Shown one piece after another: positions 10,016 through 20,699 of a DNA stretch of 64,000 nt (position 1 is the stretch's first letter; each line of letters begins with the position of its first letter). The position numbers and the translations under genes were made by a program. The DNA is taken from positions 159,294,731-159,358,730 of the forward strand of contig CM042693.1 in the NCBI GenBank assembly GCA_023614405.1, in the 5' to 3' direction. The stretch is from Avena insularis (taxonomy: Eukaryota > Streptophyta > Magnoliopsida > Poales > Poaceae). Below the pieces are notes generated by a model. That model ran no database searches and had not been told where the DNA came from. It was given only the letters and a program-made list of their open reading frames with translations.

Positions 10016-10152
10016 TGTTAGACTGTATATACATAGCGTGTCTGTATATAACTGTATATGACTTGTACTGTACCTCTTGGTACTTCTATATAATGAGATA
10101 GCCGCACCCATGTTTAAGGTGTCGAGCAGTTCTCCAAACACATTGTTTGACA
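10016..10152 (+). repeat. 5' LTR of Copia B
   Basis: Starts TGTTAGACTG and ends TTTGACA, immediately followed by the primer site at 10153. It contains a TATATAATGAGA motif (10088-10099) that may serve as the TATA region. Confidence 0.93.
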
Positions 10153-10164
10153 TGGTATCAGATT
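10153..10164 (+). other. Primer-binding site of Copia B
   Basis: TGGTATCAGATT, complementary to the 3' end of initiator Met tRNA, the usual plant Copia primer. It abuts the LTR with no spacer. Confidence 0.85.
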
Positions 10165-10172
10165 AGGTTACG

Positions 10173-11490
10173 ATGTCGTCTTCCGCTGCCCTAACCCTAG
10201 CCGCCGCCGCCGCCTCATCCGCTGCCGTGCCGGCCCTAGTTGCCGCCGCCGCTCCTTCCGCCGCGACTGTCTCTGTCCCTGCCTCGCCCTTCCTCGTCTC
10301 CACTCCCCTCGCGTGGTGGCAGTCTCGCTCCTCTAGGTCCGCTCCTCCGGTGCAACCCTCGATGGGATCAGTGCAGCCGCTGCCTGCCATCGGGCCTGGT
10401 GCGGGGGGCGATCCGCCGCCGCCGGCCTCCTCCGGCGGCCCGTCCGCCTCGACCAACGTGGCCGTGCCGCCACCCCCTGGTGGCCCTGCGCGCCTACGCC
10501 CGCCACCAGCAGCGCGCCTCCTCGACCTCGGCGCGCCTACGGCGCGCCGGCCTACGGCGCCCCGTCCGCGTCGCACTACGGCCCTCCTGCCTATAGGGCC
10601 CTACCGACGCCGCCGTCCTCCTGGTTGGTGCCTCCCTATGGTGTGCCGCCTCTGCAGCCCTACGTCGCGCCTACGGTGCCGCACTACGGGCCCCACCCGC
10701 GTCGCCCTTTGGAGCCCCACCTGCACCGACCTACGGCGCCTACTCGTCGTCAGCGTATGATGGTGCGGCGCCTGCTGCCCCTGCACCTTCCATGGAGACG
10801 GCGCCACCGATGGTCTACTACGCGCCTCAGCCATCCGCTCACGCTGATCATGCTGCGCCGCCGTCCCCCTTCTACTTCTCGCACCTCATCCCGGTGAAGC
10901 TCACACCCGACAATTACTTGTCTTGGCGTGCACAGGTGTTGCCGCTCCTTCAGAGCCGCTACCTGGAGGGCTACGTCGACGACACACTTCCGTGCCCGCC
11001 GGTGTATCATCCAGCGTACCATATGTGGGTGGCCCAGGATCAGGCCATCCTCTCTGCCATCCAGTCGTCGCTCACTCCGAGTGTCTCGTCGTTGGTCCTC
11101 TTCGCCTCTACGTCGCGAGATGCATTGACGGCGCTCCACACCAGCTTCGCCTCTCAGTCTCACGCTCGTGCTCATGCTATCCGCACCGAACTGGGCGAGG
11201 CGAAGCTCCGTGACAGCAGCATCACGGACTACTTTAACAAGATGACCGGCCTCTCCGACACGCTGGCCTCCATTGGCCAGCCGCTTCGCCCTGAGGACTT
11301 CACCACCTACGTCCTGAACGGCCTCGACGACGACTATGATAATCTCATTGAGAACATCAATGGTCGCGACGTTCCGCTTCAGCCTCGTGATCTCTACTCA
11401 CGTCTCCTCAGCCGCGAACAGCGTGTCAAAGCGCGCCACGCCTCCCCGAGCTTCTCCGCCGCCAACGCCGCAGCCCGCGGCAAACCTTAG
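10173..11490 (+). pseudogene. Copia B gag, broken
   Basis: The first ATG after the primer site (10173) opens a frame of 195 codons that is Ala/Pro-rich and low-complexity. A frameshift between about 10760 and 10792 leads into the gag body (10792-11490). There HLIPVKLTPDNYLSWRAQV, YVDDTLPCPP, LGEAKLRDSSITDYFNKM and LNGLDDDYDNLIENI are typical of Retrofit/Ale-type gag. A stop at 11488 separates it from the next frame. Gag would build the virus-like particle. Confidence 0.8.
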
Positions 11491-11514
11491 AAGCCGCCAG
11501 CTGGCGGCAAGCCG

Positions 11515-12366
11515 GTGACCGCCCCTCAGCAGCAGCCCCACGCCGCTGCGCCTGCCATCACTGGCGGGGGTCACCCGCGTGCCTGCTGCCCCTGCTACGG
11601 CGCTCAGCAGGCTTGTCAGCTTTACGGTCTTGAGGGTCACATCGCCTTCCGCTGTCATCGACGCTTCAAGGAGGACTTCCTTGGCATTGGAAACAATGCC
11701 AAGGGTAATGACAAGCAGGCGGTCACCGCTGTGGCGGGCAACGAGCACGGGCACACTCCGTCCTACTCCATTGATCCGGCATGGTACATGGATACGGGAG
11801 CTACCAATCACCTGACGAGTGAGATGGGCAAGCTCTCCACCCAGGAGCCATACCGCGGTCATGATCAGGTTCGCACCGCCAACGGAGCAGGTATGCGCAT
11901 CTCACATCTTGGTCAGGCCGCTCTTCCTACACACAATTCTAGAAAACTGCACCTTCGTAATGTTCTTCGTGTTCCTTCTGCTACACGTAGTCTGTTATCT
12001 GTTCCTCAGCTTACTCGTGATAATCCCGTCTTCGCTGAATTTCACCGTTTCTTCTTTTTATTAAGGATCGGGACACGAGAGCCGTTCTTCTTAGAGGTCT
12101 TCTTCGCCATGGCCTTTATGCGCTTGATGCGCCACCTGCACCTCCTGCGCCGCATGCCCCCCCAGGTGTTCACTGGTGTTCGCGTGTCATCTTCACACTG
12201 GCATACGTGCCTTGGTCATCCTGCTGCTCCCATAGTTCGTCATGTTCTGCATCATCATAAACTTCCAGTTGTGTCCAATAAAATTGCTGAAACTGTCTGT
12301 GATACCTGTCAGCAAGGCAAGAGTCATCAGCTTCCGTTTTCTGAGTCTAGTCGTGTCGTTAAATAG
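11515..12366 (+). pseudogene. Copia B zinc knuckle, protease and GAG-pre-integrase, broken
   Basis: CQLYGLEGHIAFRCHRRF is a zinc-knuckle-like motif with a Gly insert. WYMDTGATNHLTS carries the aspartic protease DTGA near 11790, and VLRVPSATRSLLSVPQL is the protease tail. After a damaged stretch (about 12060-12180), HWHTCLGHPAAPIVRHVL is the GAG-pre-integrase, with CDTCQQGKSHQLPF before a stop at 12364. The protease active site looks intact, but the frame is not continuous with gag or integrase. Confidence 0.8.
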
Positions 12367-13110
12367 CCTCTTGAGCTAGTGTTTTCTGATGTATGGGGTC
12401 ATGCCCAAACCTCTGTCAGTGGACATAATTATTATATCAGTTTTATTGATGCTTATAGTCGGTTTACATAGATTTATCTTATCAAGCGTCAATCTAATGT
12501 GTTCGATGTTTTTATTCAGTTTCAAGCACATGTTGAGCGTCTCCTTAAGCATAAGATTCTTCATGTTCAGTCGGATTGGGGGGGGGGGGGGGGGGGGGGG
12601 GGGTTTAATATCAACATCTCAATTCGTTCTTTAACAAGCTTGGGATCTCGCACCGTGTGTCTTGTCCTCATACACATCAGCAGAATGGCGCCGCTGAACG
12701 TAAGCATCGTCATCTTGTAGAAACTGGCCTTACTTTACTAGCTCATGCCTCTGTTCTGTTTCGGTTTTGGAGTGATGCTTTCTCCATAGCCTGTTTTTTA
12801 ATAAATAGGCTTCCTTCATGACTCTTGCAAATGAAAACTCCTCTTGAACTCTTGCTCAATGAACTCCCATACTACACTTTTCTAAAGGTTTTTAGATATG
12901 CATGTTGGCCTCACGTTCGTCCGTACAATAAACATAAGCTAGAGTTTCGGTCTAAAAAGTGTATTTTTCTTGGGTATAGTTCCCTCCATAAAGGGTACAA
13001 GTGCCTTCACGTTCCCACCAATCGTGTTTATATATCTCGTGATGTCGTGTTTGATGAGAGCGTGTTTCCTTTTTCTGCACTTCCTAACAACTCTACTACT
13101 CCTACACCAC
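12367..13110 (+). pseudogene. Copia B integrase with a G26 tract in the catalytic core
   Basis: SDVWGHA (first catalytic Asp, near 12388), HVQSDWGG (second Asp, near 12570) and the NGAAERKHRH segment (catalytic Glu, near 12690) are all visible but in different frames. A run of 26 G (12578-12603) directly follows the second Asp codon and throws the frame. The C-terminal region 12825-13110 carries the conserved YNKHKLEFRSKKCIFLGYS block. Integrase would insert the cDNA; this copy cannot. Confidence 0.8.
12578..12603. repeat. (G)26 mononucleotide tract
   Basis: Twenty-six consecutive G residues counted directly, inside the integrase core. It may be a true slippage expansion or an assembly artefact. 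Confidence 0.9.
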
Positions 13111-13654
13111 CCGTGCACTCCACTTTCCCTTCACCTGATCAATTTGCAGATGTTGCATATGCTCCTGTGTTGCTTCCTAACCATGCTGCAGGTATTGGAC
13201 GTGGTGCTCGCCTTGAGCTTCTCGATGATCAGACGACCGACGTTGATCACGCTGGTGTCGTCGATCCCGTGCATGGTGCATGCACACAGGGTCGCGCCCG
13301 CCAGCCCGTTGTCGTGCCGCCCGTGGAAGTCACGCCCGCGCCGACCTCCCCCGCGCCGGCTCCCCCCGGCCCAGCTTCGCCCGAGCTAGGCTTGCCCGGC
13401 CCAGCCTCCCCGGCTGCCTCCTCGTCGCCTGACACCGTGGCCAGCTCTGCCCGGGCTCCAAGCGGGCCGGCCTCGCCTGGCCCTTCAGCGCCGGCCTCGC
13501 CAGACGCAGTCATGCTAGTGTCTTTTGTCCAAAGGAGCACACTGATGGGACTATTGCATGGATTGCTCCTTGTGTTGCCCATGCCGTTGCTGATCCCACT
13601 GCTGAGCCTTGACACTTTCAGGATGCTCTCGGTATTCCTCACTGGCGCGCTGCT
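13111..13654 (+). pseudogene. Copia B integrase-RT linker, Pro/Ala/Ser-rich
   Basis: The frame begun at 12825 runs on to 13682 through a low-complexity PASP-rich segment (about 13300-13510), a usual variable linker between integrase and RT in this Copia lineage. A frame change near 13650 leads into RT. Confidence 0.6.
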
Positions 13655-14082
13655 ATGGAGGAGGAACTTCAGGATCTCCTGAAGAATGATACTTGGCGAC
13701 TCGTTCCTCCTGTTTCTGGGGTCAATATTATTGATTCCAAGTGGGCCTTCAAGGTCAAGAATCATGTTGATGGTTCCATTGAACCCTACAAGGCACGGTT
13801 AGTTGCTAAGGGCTTCAAACAGAGGTATGGTCTTGATTATGAAGACACGTCCAGTCCAGTTGTCAAGCCTACTACCATTCGTTTGCTGCTCTCTTTGGCC
13901 ATTACTCGAGGATGGTCTCTCCGTCAGCTTGATGTGCAGAACGCTTTTCTGCACGGAGTTCTGGAGGAAGAGGTTTATATACGTCAGCCACCTGGTTTTG
14001 TTGATCTTGCACATCCTCAGCATCTCTGTCGCCTGGTGAAGGCTCTCTATGGACTGAAGCAGGCTCCTCGTGCATGGCATGC
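13655..14082 (+). pseudogene. Copia B reverse transcriptase, 5' part
   Basis: The frame gives [76 protein letters not shown] (first catalytic Asp) and [13 protein letters not shown], the standard Copia RT order. It breaks off exactly at the insertion point (14082/14083). The reading frame resumes at 18104 after removing the insertion and one TSD copy. Confidence 0.9.
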
Positions 14083-17000
14083 TGTAGCACCCCGGGTAAA
14101 ACCACTACTAGAAAATCGTGTGCATTTACCTCTGTGCACCATCATGTCATCAGCATGCATCTATTTGCCTAAAAACTATTTTACAAAAGCCATTCTTGTT
14201 TTCCCAAATACCCCCGTCTTATTTCAAATCAAACTTTCGGCCGTCCAAATATTTTGTTTTGTCTAAAAATCATTTACAACAGGCTTTAAAAATGAAACAG
14301 TATATTAAGTAACAAAAATGTTTTGTCCGAGTAGACAGTCCAGTCGGTTAGGCCAGAGGCCCAACCGGACCAGACCATCTACCACCCGGCCATCTAAACT
14401 AAACCCTAATTCCGATCTACCCCAAACCCTAGACCTTACCCTCCCCACTCCCTCACCCCGCCGCCACACACGCACCACTCGCTGCACCAACACACATACA
14501 CTTCAACACACACAACACCAACCAAACTCACGCCCTGTTGCCACCCGACCCTGTCCCACAACCCACCAGCGCTGGCCCACCCAATCCCCGACCCGCGGAA
14601 CCCCGCTCCTCCCATCCCTGATTCCCTCTCTCCCGCACCCGACGCACTCCCCCTCTCCCTCGCTCGGCCCCACCCACGTGACCCCACCTCGCGTCGCTTG
14701 CACGCCAACCATCGCGCCCGCGATCCCTTCTCTCCTCCCTCGCGTCTTCCCTCCTCTGTAAATCCCGCCGCCGCCGCTCCCATCGCTCCCCGGCGCCGCC
14801 TGCAGCGCCCCTTCTCCGTGACCCCGCTCGGCGCCGCCCCGTATCCCACCTCCTGCGGCCTTCCTCGAGCAGAGCCCGCCACCATGAGAAGCTTCGCCGG
14901 TCTGCGCCTACATCCTCCGACAACGCTGCCTCGCTCGGCGCATCGCCAAGATCCATCCCCGTCGCCCTCTTCCTCTGGCCCGATGGAGAGCGCTACCAGC
15001 CTCCAGCCTCCAGCCTCCTCCCCCGCGACTCTCGCCGTCCGGCCCGCGTCCTCCATCGGCAGGAGCGATGCTCCTCCCCGCCCCTAGGTCGACCTCGCCT
15101 CCCTGCTGCCAGAGCCCGGCCGCCCCGAGCGCTGCCGTCCCGTCCCCGACCGGCTCCGCCTCACCCTCCTCTCGATGCTTCTCCCTCTCGCGTCCCCTTC
15201 TCCGCCGTGGCTCCTCGCTGTCAACCTGCGCAAGCTCGCCGTCAGCCAGGTCCCTGCTGCCATGGTTCGTCTCCCCTTCGCCGGCTAATTCTCCCTGTAT
15301 GTGCTGAGCATCAGCATCCGCGCCGCCTCAAGGTACTGCCAGTCGACTTGCCCGTCGCCAGTACCTCCTTGACCGGGCCTCCTTGTCGATCTGTTGCCGG
15401 CACTGCCCGATGTCCCAGTGTCTCCTTGTCCTGTAGGTCATGCGACGCCAATCACCTGCACGTCCTCGCGAGCATCCTCTTTTGGTTCGGTTTGGCTATG
15501 AATTCCCGTACCGAATCAGGAAGGTGTGATGTGTCAACTGTTTTGGTTCCAATTTCACCAACCTTGATGCGTTTGGGTGCTGCCAAGACCGACATCGAAT
15601 CCCAGGTATTGTCACCGACGCGGAAACGATGATCGAACAACGCCATCTTGGAACGCCATGACCTACTTCTTGGAACCAAAGACCGAACCTCGTCGAACCC
15701 TCGGAACCCCAAGATCGCCGAGACCCCTCGATGTGTGACCCCTTTTCGAGCCCTTATTTTATAAATGCTATATCTACTTGTTGCATATAAAGCATTCATA
15801 CTCGCATACATATTGTGGTTGTTTTGGGGCATTATGCTAACTCACCTAAATTAAATATGGAGACCGTATGCGGGTGAATCTAGTCTAATATTGACTCCAT
15901 TTAAATTTGTGTAGCAAACCGATGATATATATTTTGCCTTGATAAGCCAACATTTAAATTGTGGGGTACCTAAACAACATGAACCTTCTATTTAATCGTC
16001 GGGACCCCGGTTCCGCTTAATATTGACTAATTGCATCACATCTTTGCCATGTCATACATCATATATGCATCATGCTTGATCTTTTGCCATAGTATTAAAT
16101 AGTGCATCCGGTGTTTGTTCTAGTGCTTTGCTTCTTCACGGATTAGGCTGATGAGTTGATACGAGTGTCGACCCGATCTTTGGATAAACCCTCGGCAATG
16201 TTTTTAGGCGAACATTCTCCCCCTTTCTACCTATTTTTACATTTATAGTCTTTATTTCCTCCTGTTGATCTATTGCTATCTGTGTTGCGATGCTGTAGAA
16301 TCCGTATCCCGTTATACTTCCCTGCAGCCCTTATATTGCCATGGACACATCCTATTATCTGTTGTTTGGTAGATAGTCGGTCTTGCGAATCGTAGTTGCT
16401 TGCGCAGGTGATGTGTCGCGCCGTCAATGTTCCACATTTGCTGGAGTTATGCCGCATGTTTAATGTTGGAGATGATTATAACTTTAATTACCGTTTAATA
16501 ACTAAAATTGAAGTAGGTAAATAATGCAGAGGCATAGGTGGGCAATAGATGTTATTTGGTTTTTAACCGTCCACTTGTGTCCCGTAGGACCACGAGTACT
16601 TGATACCTGTTCTTTGAATATTCGCACTATCCGCATGTGGGACCATGAATCCCCCTAGCCAGAGCTTGAGTCATATCTTATTTCTTGGGGCCACAAGTAG
16701 TTTGGGGCTTTATTACTATCCTGTACTTATGTCATGCTTTACTGCTTTATTTATGATTGCGCGTGGAGCGCCTGTACTGTTTTGGAACCCTGTGCCACGT
16801 TTTCGTGGTATCGACAAGCCCAGTCACACTTTCGAGTTCCTAGTCGTTTATAGCCGTCGTCACAAACCTCTGGGTCCGTCTCGGAGCCGGCCAACTTCGT
16901 AGCGGGTAGCTTGGTGGGGTGCCCCCCTGAAATTTATATGAATCTTGCAATTCCTCTGTCATGATGCCTCATTGGGTTTCATTTGGTTTTTCTCGAGGTT

Positions 17001-18103
17001 GATCGTGCGTGTGTTGCTATTTGTGCCCCCTGCAGGGTAAAACTTTCTGAAAGCCGTGTCCACGGTTATGGACGACTTGGAGCACAGTATCTCGATCATA
17101 GACAACTATAACTAAAGTAGTGCTATAAATTTGACTTTATAATGACTAGTAATCAGCTTCACTATAATGGAATGACTAAATAAAAGTGCCAACAACTGCT
17201 GGTTTGGATTGTCACCTGTTACCATTGTATCTGACTAGTAAGTATTGCAACTACAACGGAATGGCTAAATAAAACTACCAACAACTGCTGGTTTTTGGGA
17301 TGCCTCATGCTATATGTATCTGACTAGTAAGTACTACAACTACAACGGAATGGTTAGCTAAAACTGCCTACTGCTTATTACATCAGGATGACTCATGCTA
17401 TCTATATCTGACTAGTAATTGCCGTAACTATAACGAAATGAGTAAAACTGCCAACTGTGTGAGTTCCTCGGTTGACTTCCTCGTTTGGTCTCGAGGGGGA
17501 AATACCAGGATGGGTATGCTTGGTGATAGTTTCAGGTTGGATCCGAATAGGTATTTCTTATCCCTATCTGATAGCCGCCAGCTGTATTGAGTCTCTATAG
17601 GTTGTTTAGTACATGCTGCGCTGCCGCTTCAGTCCACCATACCTATGTAGGGGAGGACCGCCGGATTCTAGTCTCGCCGTGTACTGGCCTCAGTACTGAC
17701 CGCTCTCTTTTTCCTTTTTCCTTTGTCGGCACCCCTTTTGTTTATGCAGGTTTTGAGATCGACGTTGTTAGCAGGGTTACCCTTCCGGCTTGGCCTGGGC
17801 AGGGTTATGTACGCCATTGGTTATTCTTTAGGGCTCTTAGCTCAATTTGCATCTTGTCCGTACTCGGACGCTGTATCGTTTTGAAGGTGATTTGGATCTT
17901 TGTATTATATATCTGTATTCTTGACTCTTTGAGTCATTGTTGTATATATCTGTTCTGTGGGTTCCATCGTGGACTATTGTGTAATGGTATTACTTTGTTT
18001 TCCACCCGCACGAAAGTGCCTGGTGGGCACTTTTGAATCGTTTCTATGCGGGTTTGGCGGGGATCGCTGAAACTTGCATATGATCGATTCTAAGGGTGTT
18101 ACA
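14083..18103. mobile_element. 4,021-bp non-coding LTR-like insertion (probable solo LTR)
   Basis: The insertion begins TGTAGCACCC and ends GGGTGTTACA, is bordered by TG...CA, and is flanked by the duplication CATGC (14078-14082 and 18104-18108) inside the RT frame. No internal LTR pair, primer site or pol motif is seen. GC-rich frames on both strands at 14320-15090 are CG-composition artefacts. A second partial copy with the same end lies in inverted orientation at 60766-62349, so this is a repeat family. Very long LTRs (LARD-like) or a large non-autonomous element would fit. A degenerate tandem repeat lies at 17140-17460. Confidence 0.75.
17140..17460. repeat. Degenerate tandem repeat in the 4-kb element
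   Basis: About four imperfect units of roughly 100 bp or less, each with TGACTAGTAA, then ACTACAACGGAATG and AAACTGCCAAC-like blocks. The partial copy at 60766-62349 has about one unit (near 61225-61310), so copy number differs between family members. Confidence 0.7.
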
Positions 18104-18787
18104 CATGCACGCCTTGACTCGGTTCTTCGGGCTCACGGTTTTGTTCCCTCCACGACAGACACATCACTATTCCTTCTGCAGCGTCCTGAGGTCACGATGT
18201 ACATGCTGGTCTATGTGGATGATATCATCCTTATTAGCTCGTCTGATGCTGCTACCCAGCGTCTTGTTCCTACGCTGAGTGGAGATTTTACTGTCAAGGA
18301 TTTGGGTGCTCTGCCCTTTGGTCTGGAGGTCTCACGGTCTTCAGCTGGGTTGACTCTCACTCAGCATAAGTACTCTCTAGACTTGCTGCGCCGTACTGGT
18401 ATGTTGAAGTGCAAGCATGCTACCACTCCTATGTCTGCCACTGATCGGTTATCTGCGCTTGATGGAGATCCTCTTTCGCCCGATGATGCTACTGAGTACC
18501 GCAGCCTCGTTGGTGGTCTGCAATACCTCACTATCACCATACCTGATGTCTCTTATGCAGTCAACCGTGTATGCCAGTACCTTCAAGCACCCAGGACGTC
18601 TTATTGGTCAGCTGTGAAGCGGATTTTGCGCTATGTCTATGTGACCGCCTCGTATAGATTGCTCCTTCAGCCTGCTCCATCTTGTGAGCTTTCGTCCTTC
18701 TCAGATGCATATTGGGCTGGTAGTCCTGATGATAGGCGATCCACGGGGGGCTATGCAGTATTCTTTGGTCCTAATTTGATCGCCTGA
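18104..18787 (+). pseudogene. Copia B reverse transcriptase, 3' part, and start of RNase H
   Basis: Continues the RT frame: ARLDSVLRAHGFVPSTTDTSLF, then MLVYVDDIILISS with the YVDD catalytic motif near 18215, VKDLGALPFGLEVSRS, and the connection domain YRSLVGGLQYLTIT. The RNase H start SSFSDAYWAGSPDDRRSTGGY precedes a TGA nonsense codon at 18785-18787 within the segment before NARKQ. Confidence 0.88.
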
Positions 18788-19168
18788 AATGCTCGCAAGC
18801 AGGCTACAGTATCTCGCAGTAGTACTGAAGCTGAATACAAGACGGTTGCTAATGCCACAGCTGAGCTCATATGGGTACAGTCTTTGTTGAGAGAGTTGGG
18901 AGTCTCTCAAGATCAGACTCCGATACTTTGGTGTGACAACATCGGTGCTACATACCTCTCTTCGAATCCAGTATTTCATGCCCGAAAGAAACACATCGAA
19001 GTTGATTATCACTTTGTCCAGGAACGCGTTGCACAGAAGCTACTCCGTATCATGTTCATCTCTTCCAAGGATCAACTTGCTGACATCTTCACGAAGCCTC
19101 TTCCACAGCCTCAGTTTGTAGGATGTAGGCACAATCTTAACTTGCTTTGTACTTCAGGCCACAGTTAA
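18788..19168 (+). pseudogene. Copia B RNase H, C-terminal part
   Basis: After the TGA the same frame continues with [56 protein letters not shown] and [12 protein letters not shown]. These are the conserved RNase H and C-terminal Copia motifs. It ends at TAA (19166-19168), just before the polypurine tract. Confidence 0.85.
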
Positions 19169-19181
19169 GATTGAGGGAGGG

Positions 19182-19318
19182 TGTTAGACTGTATATATGT
19201 AGCGTGTCTGTAAATAACTGTATATGACTTGTACTGTACCTCTTGGTATTTCTATATAATGAGAGAGCCGCACACATGTTTAGGGTGTCGAGCAGTACCC
19301 CAAACACATTGTTTGACA
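19182..19318 (+). repeat. 3' LTR of Copia B
   Basis: 137 bp, preceded by TGAGGGAGGG (19172-19181) and followed by the TSD CAAAT (19319-19323). About nine substitutions from the 5' LTR and no length difference. Confidence 0.93.
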
Positions 19319-19393
19319 CAAATAAGTGTACATTTAGACTTTGTCCTAATTCAAATTCAATAAAGTTCGACTAACTTTATTGAAAAAACGTAG

Positions 19394-19427
<34 letters not shown>

Positions 19428-19570
19428 CACTAAATTAGTACTTATAGTTAAATTTTGAAATATAGTTTCAAAATATACTCCTTATGTTTGATGTCATCTA
19501 TGTTGCTACATTTTTCTTCAAATTTGGTCAAAATTTTAAAATTTTGACTTATTTGTGGACGGAGGGAGTA

Positions 19571-20658
19571 TGCAGCATGTTAAGTAGGCATCCAGATCAT
19601 CGATTAGGTAAAACATCATTCAACTAGAGCTGTATGGTTGTACTGAATACGAGATAAAGGTATTTAGGAGCCATCTTTGTACTGAGTGCAACTGCTAGTC
19701 ACATTAGTGTTATGTTTCTGGAAAGTTATTTGTACATGGTTCAAGTTCGTAAACTGTGAAATTTTGACATCTCAAGCTAAGTGAATGAATGGAGAATATG
19801 TAAGGTTTATCGAAAGAAACGCATAGACGTGAAAAGAAAGCAAGAGATGCAAAATAACTGAAAACATAGTAGTTGCAGACTTCACAAAAGCGTCATGGTC
19901 CTGCTCAGACTTTCAAGCAAGACAACAACCCAGAGAAACTTTGCTTTCACTGATATTCCACTCATTAAATTCTAGTTTTCCCGTTAAATACCAATTTATT
20001 CCATGCCTTCTATAATTCATTTTAGCTCTTTATATGATGTCGAATACATTTTTCCTACATACTTCAGAAAAGATGGCATGCTTTACAATCCAAGCCATTC
20101 GATAGCATGGTCCCTCTATATATATATATCATCAGCGATCTCTTAGAATCCTAGATATTGCGAATTCTCTTAGCAGATTCGTAGAAATCCAACCTCTGGA
20201 ATGCTTAGCCAGAGTCGCTGACTTGCTATTAGTAGAGTTCACTGACAACCGGGTATCACAACAAGTTGCTGAACTAGAAATATGCATGGAGTTGACCTAT
20301 AAGCAGGTCAAACACCAAGGTTGTCAGAAATAAATACTTTGCTGTAATTTTTTCTAGTACTTGATTTCGAGTGTCTTCTCAATTAAGTCCGATGCCTTTT
20401 GCATGCCTCATGTATGTGGCTATGGAATTAGTGTCCTTTGAGCGAGTGAAGAGCTAAGAGGACACTTGGGTGGCTTATGCTTCAAAGACAGGACAATTTG
20501 GAAAGCACATATGCACAAATCCTATCAACAACAATTCCAGATGCCATAGTGGAGAAAGAGAAGAGGGACTTTGTGGTACCGTGATACCAATTATGCCGCC
20601 GAACAGGATGATCTCAAGACAACCTTCCAAATGGAACTTGCCAGTGACTATCAGAGTA
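19571..20658. other. Unassigned low-copy or decayed sequence
   Basis: No gene, LTR or MITE border was recognised. Open frames near 20470 on both strands have no recognisable similarity. A short (TA)n run is at about 20118-20130. Confidence 0.4.
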
Positions 20659-20699
20659 ATACATATCCAGTGTTTTTTTTTTGCATAGTTCATACATAT

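Larger units (their letters stand above)
10016..19318 (+). mobile_element. Copia B: complete LTR retrotransposon with 137-bp LTRs and a nested insertion
   Basis: The 5' LTR is 10016-10152 and the 3' LTR 19182-19318, each exactly 137 bp. By eye they differ at about 9 positions (about 93% identity), and both begin TGTTAGACTG and end TTTGACA. TSD CAAAT is at 10011-10015 and 19319-19323. The Met-tRNA-type primer site TGGTATCAGATT is at 10153-10164 and the polypurine tract at 19172-19181. Domain order is gag, protease, integrase, RT, RNase H (Copia). Without the 4-kb insertion the element is about 5.3 kb. The short LTRs and protein motifs suggest the Ale/Retrofit (Hopscotch-like) lineage; that is inference. 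Stops, frameshifts and a G26 tract disable it. Confidence 0.93.
9998..19570. mobile_element. Stowaway MITE (about 265 bp) split by Copia B
   Basis: Left piece 9998-10015 begins TACTTCCTCCGTCCAAAT. The right piece (19324-19570) ends with the inverse of TACTCCCTCCGTCCACAAAT. Joined without the inserted retrotransposon they make one Stowaway with TA at both ends and AT-rich inverted arms. An (AT)n run (19396-19426) lies inside. The Copia element plus its 5-bp duplication accounts for everything between. Confidence 0.85.

Noticed and set aside
14318..15632. Open frames up to 206 codons on both strands
   Set aside because: They lie inside the non-coding 4-kb insertion, are Pro/Arg-rich in every frame and overlap on opposite strands.
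14083..18103. DNA transposon with terminal inverted repeats
   Set aside because: The 10-bp inverted ends are TG...CA and the duplication is 5 bp, which fits an LTR equally well; no transposase, and no longer inverted arms. Kept as LTR-like.
20470..20693. Possible gene fragment, 72-codon frames on both strands
   Set aside because: Mirror frames with no recognised motif and no splice or promoter context.
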